28,194 bases of DNA from Deltaproteobacteria bacterium (GTDB lineage: Bacteria > Myxococcota > Polyangia > Haliangiales > Haliangiaceae), in NCBI GenBank assembly GCA_018262455.1, contig JAGSPR010000022.1:1-28194 (forward strand), written 5' to 3'. Position 1 is the stretch's first letter. Each line of letters opens with the position of its first letter. The notes beneath the pieces were generated by a model. That model was not told the origin of the DNA and ran no database searches. It was given only the letters and a program-made list of their open reading frames with translations. The position numbers and the translations under genes were made by a program. Of this stretch, positions 16,581 through 26,000 are shown one piece after another.

Positions 16581-17960
16581 TCAGTTGTTCGGTGGCTCGA
16601 CGATGACTCGTCGAAGCTTGCCGGCGCGCGACAGCGAGATCTCGGCAACGATCTCGATGTCGAGGGGGACCCCGCGCAGGTGCTTACCGACGAACTCGCG
16701 GATCAGCCGCTCGGCGCCCTGATCGAGGAACGTGCCCACCGGGACGATCCGTAGCGTGATCCGGAGATCCGGTCGCTGCACCACCTGGAACTGGCGCGTG
16801 TGCTTGGCCATGTTCAAGAACAGGATATTGAACAGGATGCCCTCGACGGGATTGCCATCGGCATCGCGCATCGTATCGGTGACGCGCCCCTCGACCGCGC
16901 CGATCCGGGCGAGCGTTCGTCCACACGCGCACGGGGCCTGGGCGCGGGCCACCGCGAGGTCGCCGGTGAGGTAGCGAATGAATGGGCAGGCGAGGTTATG
17001 GAGATCGGTGACGGCGACCTCGCCTTGCTCGCCGGGATCCGCGGATCGGTAGCTGCCATCGGGCTCGGCGACGAGGATCTCGACGATCAGGTTCTCCATC
17101 GACTCGTGCAGGCCGTCATGCGCCTCGCACTCGGCGGCCATCAGCATGAACTCGCGGCAGCCATAGGTCTCGAACACGGCCGGGCCGAACGCCTGCGCGA
17201 TATCCGCGCGATCGTGCGGCCACAACCGCTCGGCGCCATAGATGACCGGGATCGTGTCCCAGCTGCGCAGCTGCTCGGCGTTGACGAAGCGCGCCAGATC
17301 CGCGATCGCCTGCGCGTAGCCGGCGATGACATTCGGACGCTCTCGCACGATCGTTTGAACCATGGCTCGCAACTTCTCGGGCGAGCGCACCATGCAGTTG
17401 GCGTAGATGTCGCGCCGGAGCAGGTGATCGACCGCGAGCTTCGCGCGGGTCAGCGGCGTCGGAGCGATCGCGGGGACGCCCCACAGATGCATCGCCTTGT
17501 CGCCCATGTGGTAACCACCCCAGCCGAAGCCGCGCCACTTGGTGGCATCGCGCCACAGCCGAGACTCCTGCGAATACCGGACCTCGAGAGGCTGGCCGGT
17601 GGATCCGCTCGTGGTCTTGGAGACCGCGACGGCGGGCGAGGGTGCGGTCCGGTCCGCGACGGAGGTCTGCGCGGTCGCGCGCGCGAGCAGCGGGAGATGG
17701 CGCACGTCATCGGCACCGCGGATGTCCTCGGGCCGGAGCCCGGCGGCATCGAACACCCGGCGGTAGTAGGCGGTGTGGTGATACGCGTGTCGTACCAGCC
17801 GGCGGAGATAGCCGGTACGAATCGCCGCGAGCTCGTCGAGACTCGCGCGCTCCGATCGCCGCAGCGATGCCAGCAGATCGAATGTCGAACGACCACGCAG
17901 CCGCTCCCACGCTGGATAAAGCACGTTGCGCAGCGCCAACCCGTATGGATCCGAAGCCAC
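16581..17960 (-). CDS. PaaK/CapK-type adenylate-forming enzyme (phenylacetate-CoA ligase family)
   Basis: A 459-residue protein starting at GTG 17960. The N-terminal part has the CapK/PaaK pattern (RHAYHHTAYYRRVF near 57-70). The nucleotide-binding loop is TTSGSTGQPLEV (116-127). Later motifs are VIYGAERLW, FETYGCREF, FIRYLTGDLAV and a CACGRTLARIGAVEGRVTD segment, the usual C-terminal hinge with two cysteines. These enzymes activate a carboxylic acid with ATP; some ligate CoA, while CapK-like ones are tied to capsule or surface polymer synthesis. Substrate cannot be read. The gene follows the UPF0104 membrane protein gene after about 116 bases on the same strand, a context that fits a surface lipid or polymer role. 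Confidence 0.88.
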   Translation of the reverse strand: MASDPYGLALRNVLYPAWERLRGRSTFDLLASLRRSERASLDELAAIRTGYLRRLVRHAYHHTAYYRRVFDAAGLRPEDIRGADDVRHLPLLARATAQTSVADRTAPSPAVAVSKTTSGSTGQPLEVRYSQESRLWRDATKWRGFGWGGYHMGDKAMHLWGVPAIAPTPLTRAKLAVDHLLRRDIYANCMVRSPEKLRAMVQTIVRERPNVIAGYAQAIADLARFVNAEQLRSWDTIPVIYGAERLWPHDRADIAQAFGPAVFETYGCREFMLMAAECEAHDGLHESMENLIVEILVAEPDGSYRSADPGEQGEVAVTDLHNLACPFIRYLTGDLAVARAQAPCACGRTLARIGAVEGRVTDTMRDADGNPVEGILFNILFLNMAKHTRQFQVVQRPDLRITLRIVPVGTFLDQGAERLIREFVGKHLRGVPLDIEIVAEISLSRAGKLRRVIVEPPNN

Positions 17961-18076
17961 GAGATGAGAGTACCACCGTCGGGGGAGATCCGATCAATGT
18001 GCGAACCAGCCCGGGTCGTGTCGGTGGCGCACGTCGTCGAGCGAGATCCGCTTCACGTTGTCGCATCCGGACCCGC

Positions 18077-19150
18077 TCACCGCGCCTGAAGACGCTGACG
18101 CATCGCCCGGAGCTTGCGATCGATCCGCGCCTGCGCCACACGATTGGCCACGTTGATCGCGGCCATCGCCAGCAGCCCGAGGATCGCCACGATGACGGTC
18201 CGGCCACGGTTCAGCATGGTGATCACCACACCGGTGGCGCCGGTGGCGCCGACCAGGTCGAACAGCGCGTAGTTGCCACCGTCGGCGAGGCCGATCCCCA
18301 TCGGGATGACCGCGGCCCCCCAGGTGATGAGCACGCCGACCGAGAGCGTTCCGATCACCAGCGCGGCAGACAGCGTGAGGCCTGCGGCATCCATCAAGAT
18401 CATCGCCGCGACCGTGCTCACCAGCCTGGAGGCGAACACCCACAGGATGCCCTTCCAGGTGCCCGCGCTGCGCTTGCGGTGGAGCTCGCGGATGTGGCGA
18501 TCGACGTCGACCAGCCGCTGCTTCCAGCTGTCGGCGCGCTCGGCGGAGATCAGTCGAGTCCGCCGGACGAGCACGACGACGGTCGTGACCGCGCCGCGAT
18601 GGATCATGATCCCTAGCAGGATCATGAGCGGGATCAGGATGGCGAAGCCGAGCGCGATCACGACCTTGAGGCTGTGGGGAATGTCGACCAGCAAGAACAT
18701 GATCGGCGTGCCGATGCACATCATGATGACGGACAGGTAGACCTGGGTGAGGTTCAAGAGCACGAGCGAGGACAGCACGCGGGTCTTCGGTGCATGGCCG
18801 ACGAGCATCGACAGCTTCGTTGCCTCGCCGAGCGCGCCGCCAGGCGTGAGCACGTTGATCGCGCGCCCGCTTGCCTGCGCGCCGAGCACCCGCCAGTACG
18901 AGATCATGCGCGCTTCGGGCCGCATGAACGTGTTGAGCGCGGCCGCATCCATGCACAGCGCCACGAGGTCGAGGCCGACGACGACGACGAACCACCAGCC
19001 GATGCTGCGGAGCTGGCCGAAGAACTCGGCGCCCCCGAGGTGGCTCAGCATCCACCACAAGGCGACGCCCCCCACCATCATGACGGCGAAGTTGAAGATG
19101 TGACTTGCGAGGTGCCGCTCTGACTCGGCCGGCTCGTCGCCGTTCACCAC
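18077..19150 (-). CDS. UPF0104 flippase-like integral membrane protein
   Basis: An integral membrane protein of the lysylphosphatidylglycerol synthase transmembrane-region (UPF0104/AglD-like flippase) family. I use GTG 19150, giving about 357 residues and placing a short polar tail before the first helix. The frame is open to 19315 but that extension overlaps the divergent ATPase start and is not membrane-like. At least seven hydrophobic segments are seen. The conserved LTPGGALGEATKLSML and GLADGGNYALFDLVG match the family motifs for the substrate-binding membrane loops. A basic loop (about 205-255) splits the helices. No MprF synthetase domain is present. Members move or modify lipids or lipid-linked sugars. 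Confidence 0.85.
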   Translation of the reverse strand: MVNGDEPAESERHLASHIFNFAVMMVGGVALWWMLSHLGGAEFFGQLRSIGWWFVVVVGLDLVALCMDAAALNTFMRPEARMISYWRVLGAQASGRAINVLTPGGALGEATKLSMLVGHAPKTRVLSSLVLLNLTQVYLSVIMMCIGTPIMFLLVDIPHSLKVVIALGFAILIPLMILLGIMIHRGAVTTVVVLVRRTRLISAERADSWKQRLVDVDRHIRELHRKRSAGTWKGILWVFASRLVSTVAAMILMDAAGLTLSAALVIGTLSVGVLITWGAAVIPMGIGLADGGNYALFDLVGATGATGVVITMLNRGRTVIVAILGLLAMAAINVANRVAQARIDRKLRAMRQRLQAR

Positions 19151-19271
19151 GACGGCAGGGGAGCGATCATGCGCAGATGATACACCGACTTCGATCCTGC
19201 CTGCCGCCGGCCAGCGATGATCGGACCCGACGCACGCGGCACGCGCGGCCCGACCGTCAGGGCAATCGGTC

Positions 19272-20579
19272 ATGATGCGGCACATGCCGCGTCTGTCTGC
19301 CGCCGAGGTGTTCACGCCGACCTCGTACCCGACCTACACGTACGTGCCACGGGACGATCTGCACCACGAGCGCCTGCTCCGCCAGTGGACCCAGACCAGC
19401 ACGCAGATCGCATCGATCTCCGGGCCGTCCAAGGCGGGCAAGACGGTGCTGGTCCAGCGCGTGACCGGCGAGGGCAACCTGATCACTGTCAGCGGAGCGT
19501 CGGTACGCGCGCCCGATCAGCTGTGGGAGCGCGTCCTCGACTGGTGGGGTGAGCCCCACAGCACGAGCGCGAGCCGTGTCGACTCGACCACCGAATCGAA
19601 GACTGCCGACAGATCCGTGACGCTCGGGCTGTCCGGTACGGGCGCGAGCCACAAGCACGCGAGCGGGAGCGGCACGGGCAGCACCGAGACCACGCAGGCG
19701 ACGGTCAATCGCCGTGGCCTGCCGCAGGTGGTCCAGGAGCTCGCTGGCACACGCTTCACCGTGCTGCTCGACGACTTCCATTACATCCCGGCCGCGATCC
19801 AGGGCGATGTCGCGCAGCAGCTCAAGGATGCGGCGAGCCGGGGCGTGCGGATCTGCGTCGCGAGCGTGCCGCATCGCGCGGACAACGTCGTGCGAGCGCT
19901 GCCCGAGCTGCGCGGCCGCGTGCTCGCGATCGATCTCGACTACTGGAACCGCCGCGATCTGCTCGAGATCCCGAACCTCGGTTGCGAGCACCTCGGGATC
20001 CACATCGACTCGGGCTCGCTCGGGATGTTTGCCACCGAGGCAGCCGGCTCGCCGCAGCTCATGCAATCGATCTGTCTGTGGATGTGCAACCACCTGGGCG
20101 TGCGGGACACCGTCGAGCCCTCGCGCGCGATCACGCTCGATGACGCCGCGCGCAAGGAGATCCTGTTCCTGACGTCCTGCACGGTCGACTTCCGGTCGCT
20201 CGTGCGCGCGCTGATCTCCGGTCCGAAAGCCCGGCCGGATCAGCGCAAGAAGTACCTGCACCGCGATGGCAAGAAGGCCGACGTCTACCTCACGGTGATG
20301 CGTGCGGTCGCGATGGATCCGCCGAAGCTCGCGATCGCATACGCCGACCTCGGCAAGCGCCTCGAGGAGCTGTGCAAGGGCAACGAGCACCCCGATGGCG
20401 CGAGCATCGTCCGCACGTGCGTGGCGCTCGGCCAGATCGCCGCTGGGTTCGCCGCTCCGACCGGACCTTCGCTCGAGTGGGACGACCAGGAGCAGGTGCT
20501 CGTGATTCCAGATCCGTACTTGCTGTTCTACCTGCGATGGTCCGGCATCCTCGAGCGCGAGGCCGATGCCGACGCCTGA
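19272..20579 (+). CDS. orphan AAA/STAND-like P-loop ATPase
   Basis: A 435-residue ATPase with an AGGG ribosome site nine bases before ATG 19272. Walker A is GPSKAGKT (51-58), Walker B TVLLDDFHY (163-171) and a sensor-like VASVPHR follows (196-202). The N-terminal YVPRDDLHHERLLRQW resembles the entry box of AAA_16/STAND NTPases. Between strand 2 and Walker B lies a Gly/Ser/Thr-rich stretch (about 95-147). The C-terminal half has GSPQLMQSICLWMC and a helical, winged-helix-like region ending in PDPYLLFYLRW. I recall similar uncharacterised ATPases in many bacteria but know no function. No effector, nuclease or TIR domain is fused. It is convergent with the next small lipoprotein gene. Confidence 0.85.
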   Translation: MMRHMPRLSAAEVFTPTSYPTYTYVPRDDLHHERLLRQWTQTSTQIASISGPSKAGKTVLVQRVTGEGNLITVSGASVRAPDQLWERVLDWWGEPHSTSASRVDSTTESKTADRSVTLGLSGTGASHKHASGSGTGSTETTQATVNRRGLPQVVQELAGTRFTVLLDDFHYIPAAIQGDVAQQLKDAASRGVRICVASVPHRADNVVRALPELRGRVLAIDLDYWNRRDLLEIPNLGCEHLGIHIDSGSLGMFATEAAGSPQLMQSICLWMCNHLGVRDTVEPSRAITLDDAARKEILFLTSCTVDFRSLVRALISGPKARPDQRKKYLHRDGKKADVYLTVMRAVAMDPPKLAIAYADLGKRLEELCKGNEHPDGASIVRTCVALGQIAAGFAAPTGPSLEWDDQEQVLVIPDPYLLFYLRWSGILEREADADA

Positions 20580-20591
20580 CCGACGAGGGAC

Positions 20592-21095
20592 TCAGAAGTT
20601 TGGCTTCTCCTTGTGGTGCTTGCTGATCAGGATCCGCAGGTACTCGGCCAGATCCGTCACGTCCTCGTCGGCGGTCGCCCGCGACACGAAGACGCTGATG
20701 ACGTCGTGGTTGCCATCCTCGCCGCCGGGCTCGCGCAGCCGGAGCTGGACGTAGCCCTCGTCCTCGTCCTTCTTGCCCTTCTTGCGCTCGCCGAGGTTCA
20801 ACGCGTCGATCATCTTCCAGACCTTGCGGGCCTCCTTGGCATCGAGGTTGGTGGTGCCGAGATCGTCGGTCGTCTCCTCGTTGCCGTAGCTTGCCCACAT
20901 CGAGCTGCCGCGGATGCGGATCTGCCAGTCATCTCCTTCGGGCTTGTTCGAGACGAAGTCGAACATCCGGCCATTGGCCTCGCCGCGATCGACATCACTG
21001 GCCTGACGCGTGCCCTGGGCGTAGTCACCGCCCGCTTTGCACGAGGAGATCGTCAGCAGGATCCAGCAGGTGAGGGCGGCGTGGCGCACGGGCAT
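20592..21095 (-). CDS. hypothetical lipoprotein (Lys at +2)
   Basis: A 167-residue protein starting at ATG 21095, with AGGA four bases upstream. The leader is hydrophobic and ends in TISSC (Cys19), a lipobox; the residue after the Cys is Lys. The mature chain is rich in charged residues and has a long Lys/Glu/Asp patch (ERKKGKKDEDEGY) near residue 106, then a VISVFVSRATADE strand and a C-terminal helix. No family recognised. It is convergent with the ATPase gene (12 bases apart) and divergent from the YcaO gene. Confidence 0.8.
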   Translation of the reverse strand: MPVRHAALTCWILLTISSCKAGGDYAQGTRQASDVDRGEANGRMFDFVSNKPEGDDWQIRIRGSSMWASYGNEETTDDLGTTNLDAKEARKVWKMIDALNLGERKKGKKDEDEGYVQLRLREPGGEDGNHDVISVFVSRATADEDVTDLAEYLRILISKHHKEKPNF

Positions 21096-21109
21096 CGATC
21101 CTAGCAGGT

Positions 21110-22306
21110 ATGCTCCGCCGTCGATCCATGACGCTTCGTTTCCACGGCCGCGCGCTCGAAGCCACGTCGGTGCTGCGCGACGGAACGCACCGTGCGGCGA
21201 CGCTCGAGGCCACGTGGCGGCGGTTCGCGCCAGCGGCCCGGCGAGCCGGCATCACGCGGATCGCCGAGCTCACCGGGCTCGACACCCTCGGCATCCCGGT
21301 GTTCGCGGCGATCCGGCCCATGGGCCTCTCGCTGTCGACCCAGCAGGGCAAGGGGCTGACCCCGCTCGCCGCCCGGGTCAGCGCCCTGATGGAGAGCCTG
21401 GAGACCTGGACGGCCGAGCACATCGAGCTGCCGGTGATCCGCAGCTCGGCGCGCCGGCTCGCGGGTCGGGCCGTCGACGTGCGCAGGCTCGCCCGGCCCC
21501 GCGGCCGGCTCGACCGCGATGCGCGGTGGGCGTGGGTCGAGGGGCGTGACCTCGTGCACGACGTCCCGGTGCTCGTCCCGCGGCAGGCCGTGACGCTCGA
21601 CACCGTGTTCGCCCGGCCGCCCGTGTTCGATGTGTCGTCGAACGGGCTCGCGTCCGGCAACGTGCTGGTCGAGGCGATCGTCCACGGCCTGTGCGAGGTG
21701 ATCGAGCGCGATGCCGAGGCGGCGTGGCGGCGATCCGGCGGCGACCGTCGGATCGTCCTCGATTCGATCGCGGATCCCGCGTGCCAGTCGCTGATCGATC
21801 GGATCACCGCCGCGGGCGCACGGGTGTTCGTGTGGGACCTCGGTGGCGACACCGGCGTGCCGGTGATCGGCTGCGCGATCATGGAGGATCCAGGCGAGCC
21901 GGCGTGGCGGACCCTCGGCTTCTATCAGGGCTTTGGAGCCCACCTCGTCCCCGAGATCGCGATCGCCCGCGCGCTCACCGAAGCCGCGCAGACCCGGCTG
22001 ACGTACATCACCGGCGGTCGCGATGACTTCTTCCCGTTCGACTACGCGCGGGCAACCGACCCCGCCCGACTCGCTGACCTGTGGGACCAGCTCGCCAGCC
22101 CGTGCGACGAGCCCGCGAGTGCCGCCGAGTTGCCCCGGATCGAGGCCCGCAGCCTCGGCGAGCAGCTCGAGCGACTCGTGGAGTGCGTGGTGGCGGCGGG
22201 TTACGCACAGGTCGTGGTCGTCGAGCTGACGCATCCCGAGCTCGGGGTCCCGGTCGCCAAGGTGATCGTCCCCGGACTCGCGACCGATGTCGAGGCGATG
22301 GGATGA
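21110..22306 (+). CDS. YcaO-domain ATP-dependent cyclodehydratase/thioamidation protein
   Basis: A 398-residue YcaO protein from ATG 21110; ATG 21128 is a good alternative because the AGG before 21110 is too close to be a ribosome site. Family motifs: GTHRAATLEATWRRF near 25, GLSLSTQQGKGL (72-83), MESLETW with two ATP/Mg glutamates (94-100), SSNGLASGN (176-184), EVIERDAEAAW (196-206), an AHLVPEIAIARALTEAAQTR segment near 284-303 and a closing GVPVAKVIVPGL. There is no PxPxP tail, as expected for TfuA-associated members. YcaO enzymes phosphorylate a backbone amide oxygen to make azolines, amidines or, with TfuA, thioamides. The gene overlaps tfuA by ATGA. No E1-like/Ocin-ThiF partner is present. 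Confidence 0.93.
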   Translation: MLRRRSMTLRFHGRALEATSVLRDGTHRAATLEATWRRFAPAARRAGITRIAELTGLDTLGIPVFAAIRPMGLSLSTQQGKGLTPLAARVSALMESLETWTAEHIELPVIRSSARRLAGRAVDVRRLARPRGRLDRDARWAWVEGRDLVHDVPVLVPRQAVTLDTVFARPPVFDVSSNGLASGNVLVEAIVHGLCEVIERDAEAAWRRSGGDRRIVLDSIADPACQSLIDRITAAGARVFVWDLGGDTGVPVIGCAIMEDPGEPAWRTLGFYQGFGAHLVPEIAIARALTEAAQTRLTYITGGRDDFFPFDYARATDPARLADLWDQLASPCDEPASAAELPRIEARSLGEQLERLVECVVAAGYAQVVVVELTHPELGVPVAKVIVPGLATDVEAMG

Positions 22307-23028
22307 CGACGATCGTCTTCGTCGGCCCCACGCTGCCCGCTGCCGAGGTCGCCCGCCGGCTCCCGGGCGCCGAGATCGTGCCACCGGTGTCGGTGGGCGA
22401 TGTGCTCCGGCTGGCGCGCCGGCGAGGCGTCCGTCGGATCGCGATCCTCGACGGCTACTTCGAGCGCATGGCCGCGGTCTGGCACAAGGAGATCTTGATC
22501 GCGCTCGAGCGCGGGATCTCGGTGTGGGGCGCGGCGAGCATGGGCGCCCTGCGCGCCGCCGAGCTCGCGCCGTTCGGCATGATCGGCGTCGGATCGATCT
22601 ATCGCGCGTTCGCGCGCGGCGAGCTCGAGGCCGACGACGAGGTCGCGGTGGCGCACCTGCCGGCCGAGTACGGCTACCGCGCGATCAGCGACGCGCTCGT
22701 CAACCTGCGTCACGGGATCGCGCGCGCTCCCATGCTGTCTGCGCGCAGCCGGACGGCGCTCGTTGCGCTGGCCAGCGCGCGGTTCTATCGCGAGCGCAGC
22801 TGGGACCGGCTGATCGCGGATGCGCGCACCGCCGGCCTGCCAAGCCGCCAGCTCGATGGGCTCGCCGCCTGGCCCAAGCCGGATCGGAAGGCGGCCGATG
22901 CGCGCCTGCTGCTGCGCCGGCTCGCGCGCGATCGCGGGGCGCGCCCGGGCAAGCTCCGCGTGCCACGGACGTGGGCGCTGCGGCAGCTCCAGGACTACCT
23001 CGGGAGTCGAGACGGGCGATCTCCGTAG
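22303..23028 (+). CDS. TfuA-like core domain protein
   Basis: A 241-residue protein whose ATG (22303) overlaps the YcaO stop as ATGA. The TfuA core is clear: FVGPTL (6-11), ILDGYFERMAAVWHKEILIA (48-67), GAASMGALRAAELAPFGM (76-93), GVGSIYRAFARGELEADDEV (95-114). TfuA proteins accompany YcaO enzymes in thioviridamide-type clusters and in thioamidation of methyl-coenzyme M reductase in archaea; they are thought to help supply sulfide or recruit the sulfur donor. The C-terminal 100 residues are arginine-rich and helical and look like the usual variable tail. Strong co-translation with YcaO supports a thioamide-forming pair. Confidence 0.93.
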   Translation: MTTIVFVGPTLPAAEVARRLPGAEIVPPVSVGDVLRLARRRGVRRIAILDGYFERMAAVWHKEILIALERGISVWGAASMGALRAAELAPFGMIGVGSIYRAFARGELEADDEVAVAHLPAEYGYRAISDALVNLRHGIARAPMLSARSRTALVALASARFYRERSWDRLIADARTAGLPSRQLDGLAAWPKPDRKAADARLLLRRLARDRGARPGKLRVPRTWALRQLQDYLGSRDGRSP

Positions 23029-23076
23029 CCAGCCGGTCCGGCGGGCGCGGATCGCGTCCGGCTCGCGGTATCTTCG

Positions 23077-26000
23077 ATGGAGATGGAGGTCCTCGCGAAC
23101 GCCGCATCGCTGCTGGCGAGCGGTCGGTTCGAGGTGCGGGGCACGCTCGGAGCGGGCGGCGCCGGGGTCGTCTATCGCGCCTTCGATCGCCAGCTCGGGC
23201 GTGAGGTCGCGGTCAAGCTGCTCAAGCAGGCGAGCGGGCGGGACCTGTTCCGGTTCAAGCGCGAGTTCCGGACGCTCGCCGACATCGTCCATCCGAACCT
23301 CGTCACGCTCCACGAGCTGCACTCGACGGGCGGGGACTGGTACTTCACGATGGAGCTGGTCGAGGGCGTCTCGTTCATCGACTGGACCCGGCCCGGCATG
23401 CTGTTCGGGCCGACCCGCGGACGAGCCGACATCCGCGACGGCACGCTCGACGACGTCCGGCTGCGCGCCGCCCTGATCCAGCTGGTCGATGGCCTGATCA
23501 CGCTGCACCGGGCCGGCAAGCTGCATCGCGACCTCAAGCCGTCCAACGTGCTGGTGACCGCGACCGGCCGGCTGGCGTTGCTCGATTTCGGGCTCGTGGC
23601 GAGTGTCGCCGAGGGCGATCCCGAGCGCCTCGCCGTCGGTACGCCCGTCTACATGTCGCCCGAGCAGGCCTCGGATCAGAAGCTCGACGAGGCGAGTGAC
23701 TGGTATGGCGTGGGCGCGATGCTCTACGAGGCGCTCACCGGGCGCCGTCCGTTCGAGGGCGATGCCGAACAGGTGATGACGCGCAAGCAGACCGAGCAGC
23801 CGGCACCTCCCACAGACATCCCGGCAGACCTCGGCCAGCTGTGCATGCAGCTGCTGCATCCAAGTCCGTCAGCCCGGCCGACCGGGCTCGCGATCCTCGA
23901 TCACCTCGGATCGGCACCCTCGATCAGCACGAGCACGCTCGCGCGCAGCTATCTGCCTGCGACCTTCGTCGGCCGCCAGCGCGAGATCGTGCAGTTGCAC
24001 GCAGCCCTGGCCGATGCCCGGAACGCGGGCGTCGCGATGATGGTGCGTGGCAAGAGTGGGATCGGCAAGAGCACGCTGATCCGGCGGTTCATGCGCGAGC
24101 TGCGCGACACGGTGTTCGCCGTCGAGGGGCGATGCTTCGAGCGCGAGGCCGTGCCGTTCAAGATGCTGGACGGCGTCGTCGACTCGTTGACCGGCGCGAT
24201 CATGAGCTTGTCGTCGGAGGACACCGCGCAGCTCGCACCGCGCGAGCTCGGATCGCTGGTCCGGATGTTCCCGGTGCTGCGACGCGTCGAGCGGTTCTCC
24301 GAGCTGGCGACCGACAGCCCCGCACCCGTCGATCCGCAGGAGCTGCGACGGCGTGGCTTCCGGGGGCTCAAGGAGCTGATCGCCCGGCTTGCCCGCGTAC
24401 GCCCGGTCGTGATGTTCGTGGACGACGCGCATTGGGGCGACGCCGACAGCGCCACGTTCCTCGCCGAGCTGATCCACGGAGCCGATCGCGGGATGTTGAT
24501 CATCGTCGCCCACCGCCCCGAGGACTACCTCGGGGTCGTCGTCCAGCTCCGGCGCCCGCCAGGCGGCAACGCGCGGCGCGGCGATGTCCGCGAGCTCGAG
24601 ATCCTGGCGCTGTCAGACGTCGAGGCGAGCCAGCTCGTCGACGAGCTCGCGAAGGACTCGACGCACGCCGAGATCGCGATCGCCGCGGCCGGCGGCAATC
24701 CTCTCGTGCTCACGGAGATGGCGCGGGCACCCGTGCTCGAGGTTGGCACCAAGATCGACGACCTCGTGAGGATCCGGATGAGCAAGCTCGCGCCCGACGT
24801 CCAGGCGATGCTGGCGGTCACGAGCATCGCGGCGCGGCCGCTGCCGGTGGAGATCGCGGCGCACGCGGCGGGCGTGGTCGGCGGTCACGACGCGGCGACG
24901 CAGCTCTCGATCGAGCGCCTCGCGACGCTGCGTCAGGTCGGCGGCCAGATGATCCTGCATCCGGCTCACGACTACGTGCGAGCCTCGGTGCTGGCGAGCC
25001 TCGATCTCGAGGCCAAGGCGACCTGGCACGAGGCGCTCGCGCGAGCGTTCGAGGCAGTGCAGGGCGAGGACCAGCTCGATTCCGAAGCCGTCGTCGAGCA
25101 CTGGCTGGCCGCGGGACATCCGGCGAGCGCGGCGCACCACGCGGTTTCGGCCGCGCTTCACGCCGAGCAGGCGTTCGCGTTCCGGCGCGCCGCGGACCTC
25201 TATCACCTGGCGCTCACCTACGGGCCGTGGGACGCGGCGGGCCAGCGCGACCTGCTACGCCGTCAGGCCCAGGCGCTCGTGTGCGCGGGCCAGCTCGATG
25301 AGGCGGTTCAGGTCTACGCCCACGCCGCGGAGTTGCTCGACGATGCCGAGGCGATCGACCTCGAGCGGCTGCGGATCGAGGCGCTGCTCCGGCGCGGCCG
25401 GCTCGACGAGGCGCTGCCCGCGGCCGAGGCGCTGCTGCTCCAGATCGGCATTCGCATCCCGCTCGGGGCGCGCGCCTCGCGAGCCCGGCTCGTGACCCAG
25501 TGGATGCAAGCGAAGCTGCGCGGACTTGACTATGCGGAACGCGATGAAAGCACGATCCCGACCGGCGAGCTGCTCGCGATCGATGTGCTGTACTCGATCG
25601 CGAGCGGCCTCGCGTTCGCGGATCCAGTGCTCGGCCGGGTCGTCCAGGCCGAGTTGATCCGCGCCGCGCTCGATGCCGGCGAGCCGGTCCGCGTGTGCAT
25701 GGCACTGGCCCAGGAGGTCTGTTACGCAGCCGGCGCCGGCAGTCGCAATCGCGCCGTCGTCGAGGCTGTGACCAAGCGTCTGCGCTCGCTCTCGATGCGC
25801 CTCGGACGGCTCGATGTGGTCGGGTTCGCGGATGCGGCGATCGGGATCGCGTTGCACATGAGTGGCCGCTGGCGTGATGCGCGCGGCCATCTCGAGACGG
25901 GGCTCGCGACCCTCCGCGATCACGGCGCCGGGGTGCGCTGGGAGATCGACATCGGCGAGACGTTCTGGCTCGGCACGCTGTTCTATCTCGGCGAGTGGCG

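Noticed and set aside
19151..19315. N-terminal extension of the UPF0104 frame
   Set aside because: Polar, not membrane-like, and overlaps the start of the divergent ATPase gene.
23029..23076. Search for a RiPP precursor between tfuA and the kinase
   Set aside because: Only 48 bases, no start-stop frame with a leader-core look. None found in the gap before YcaO either.
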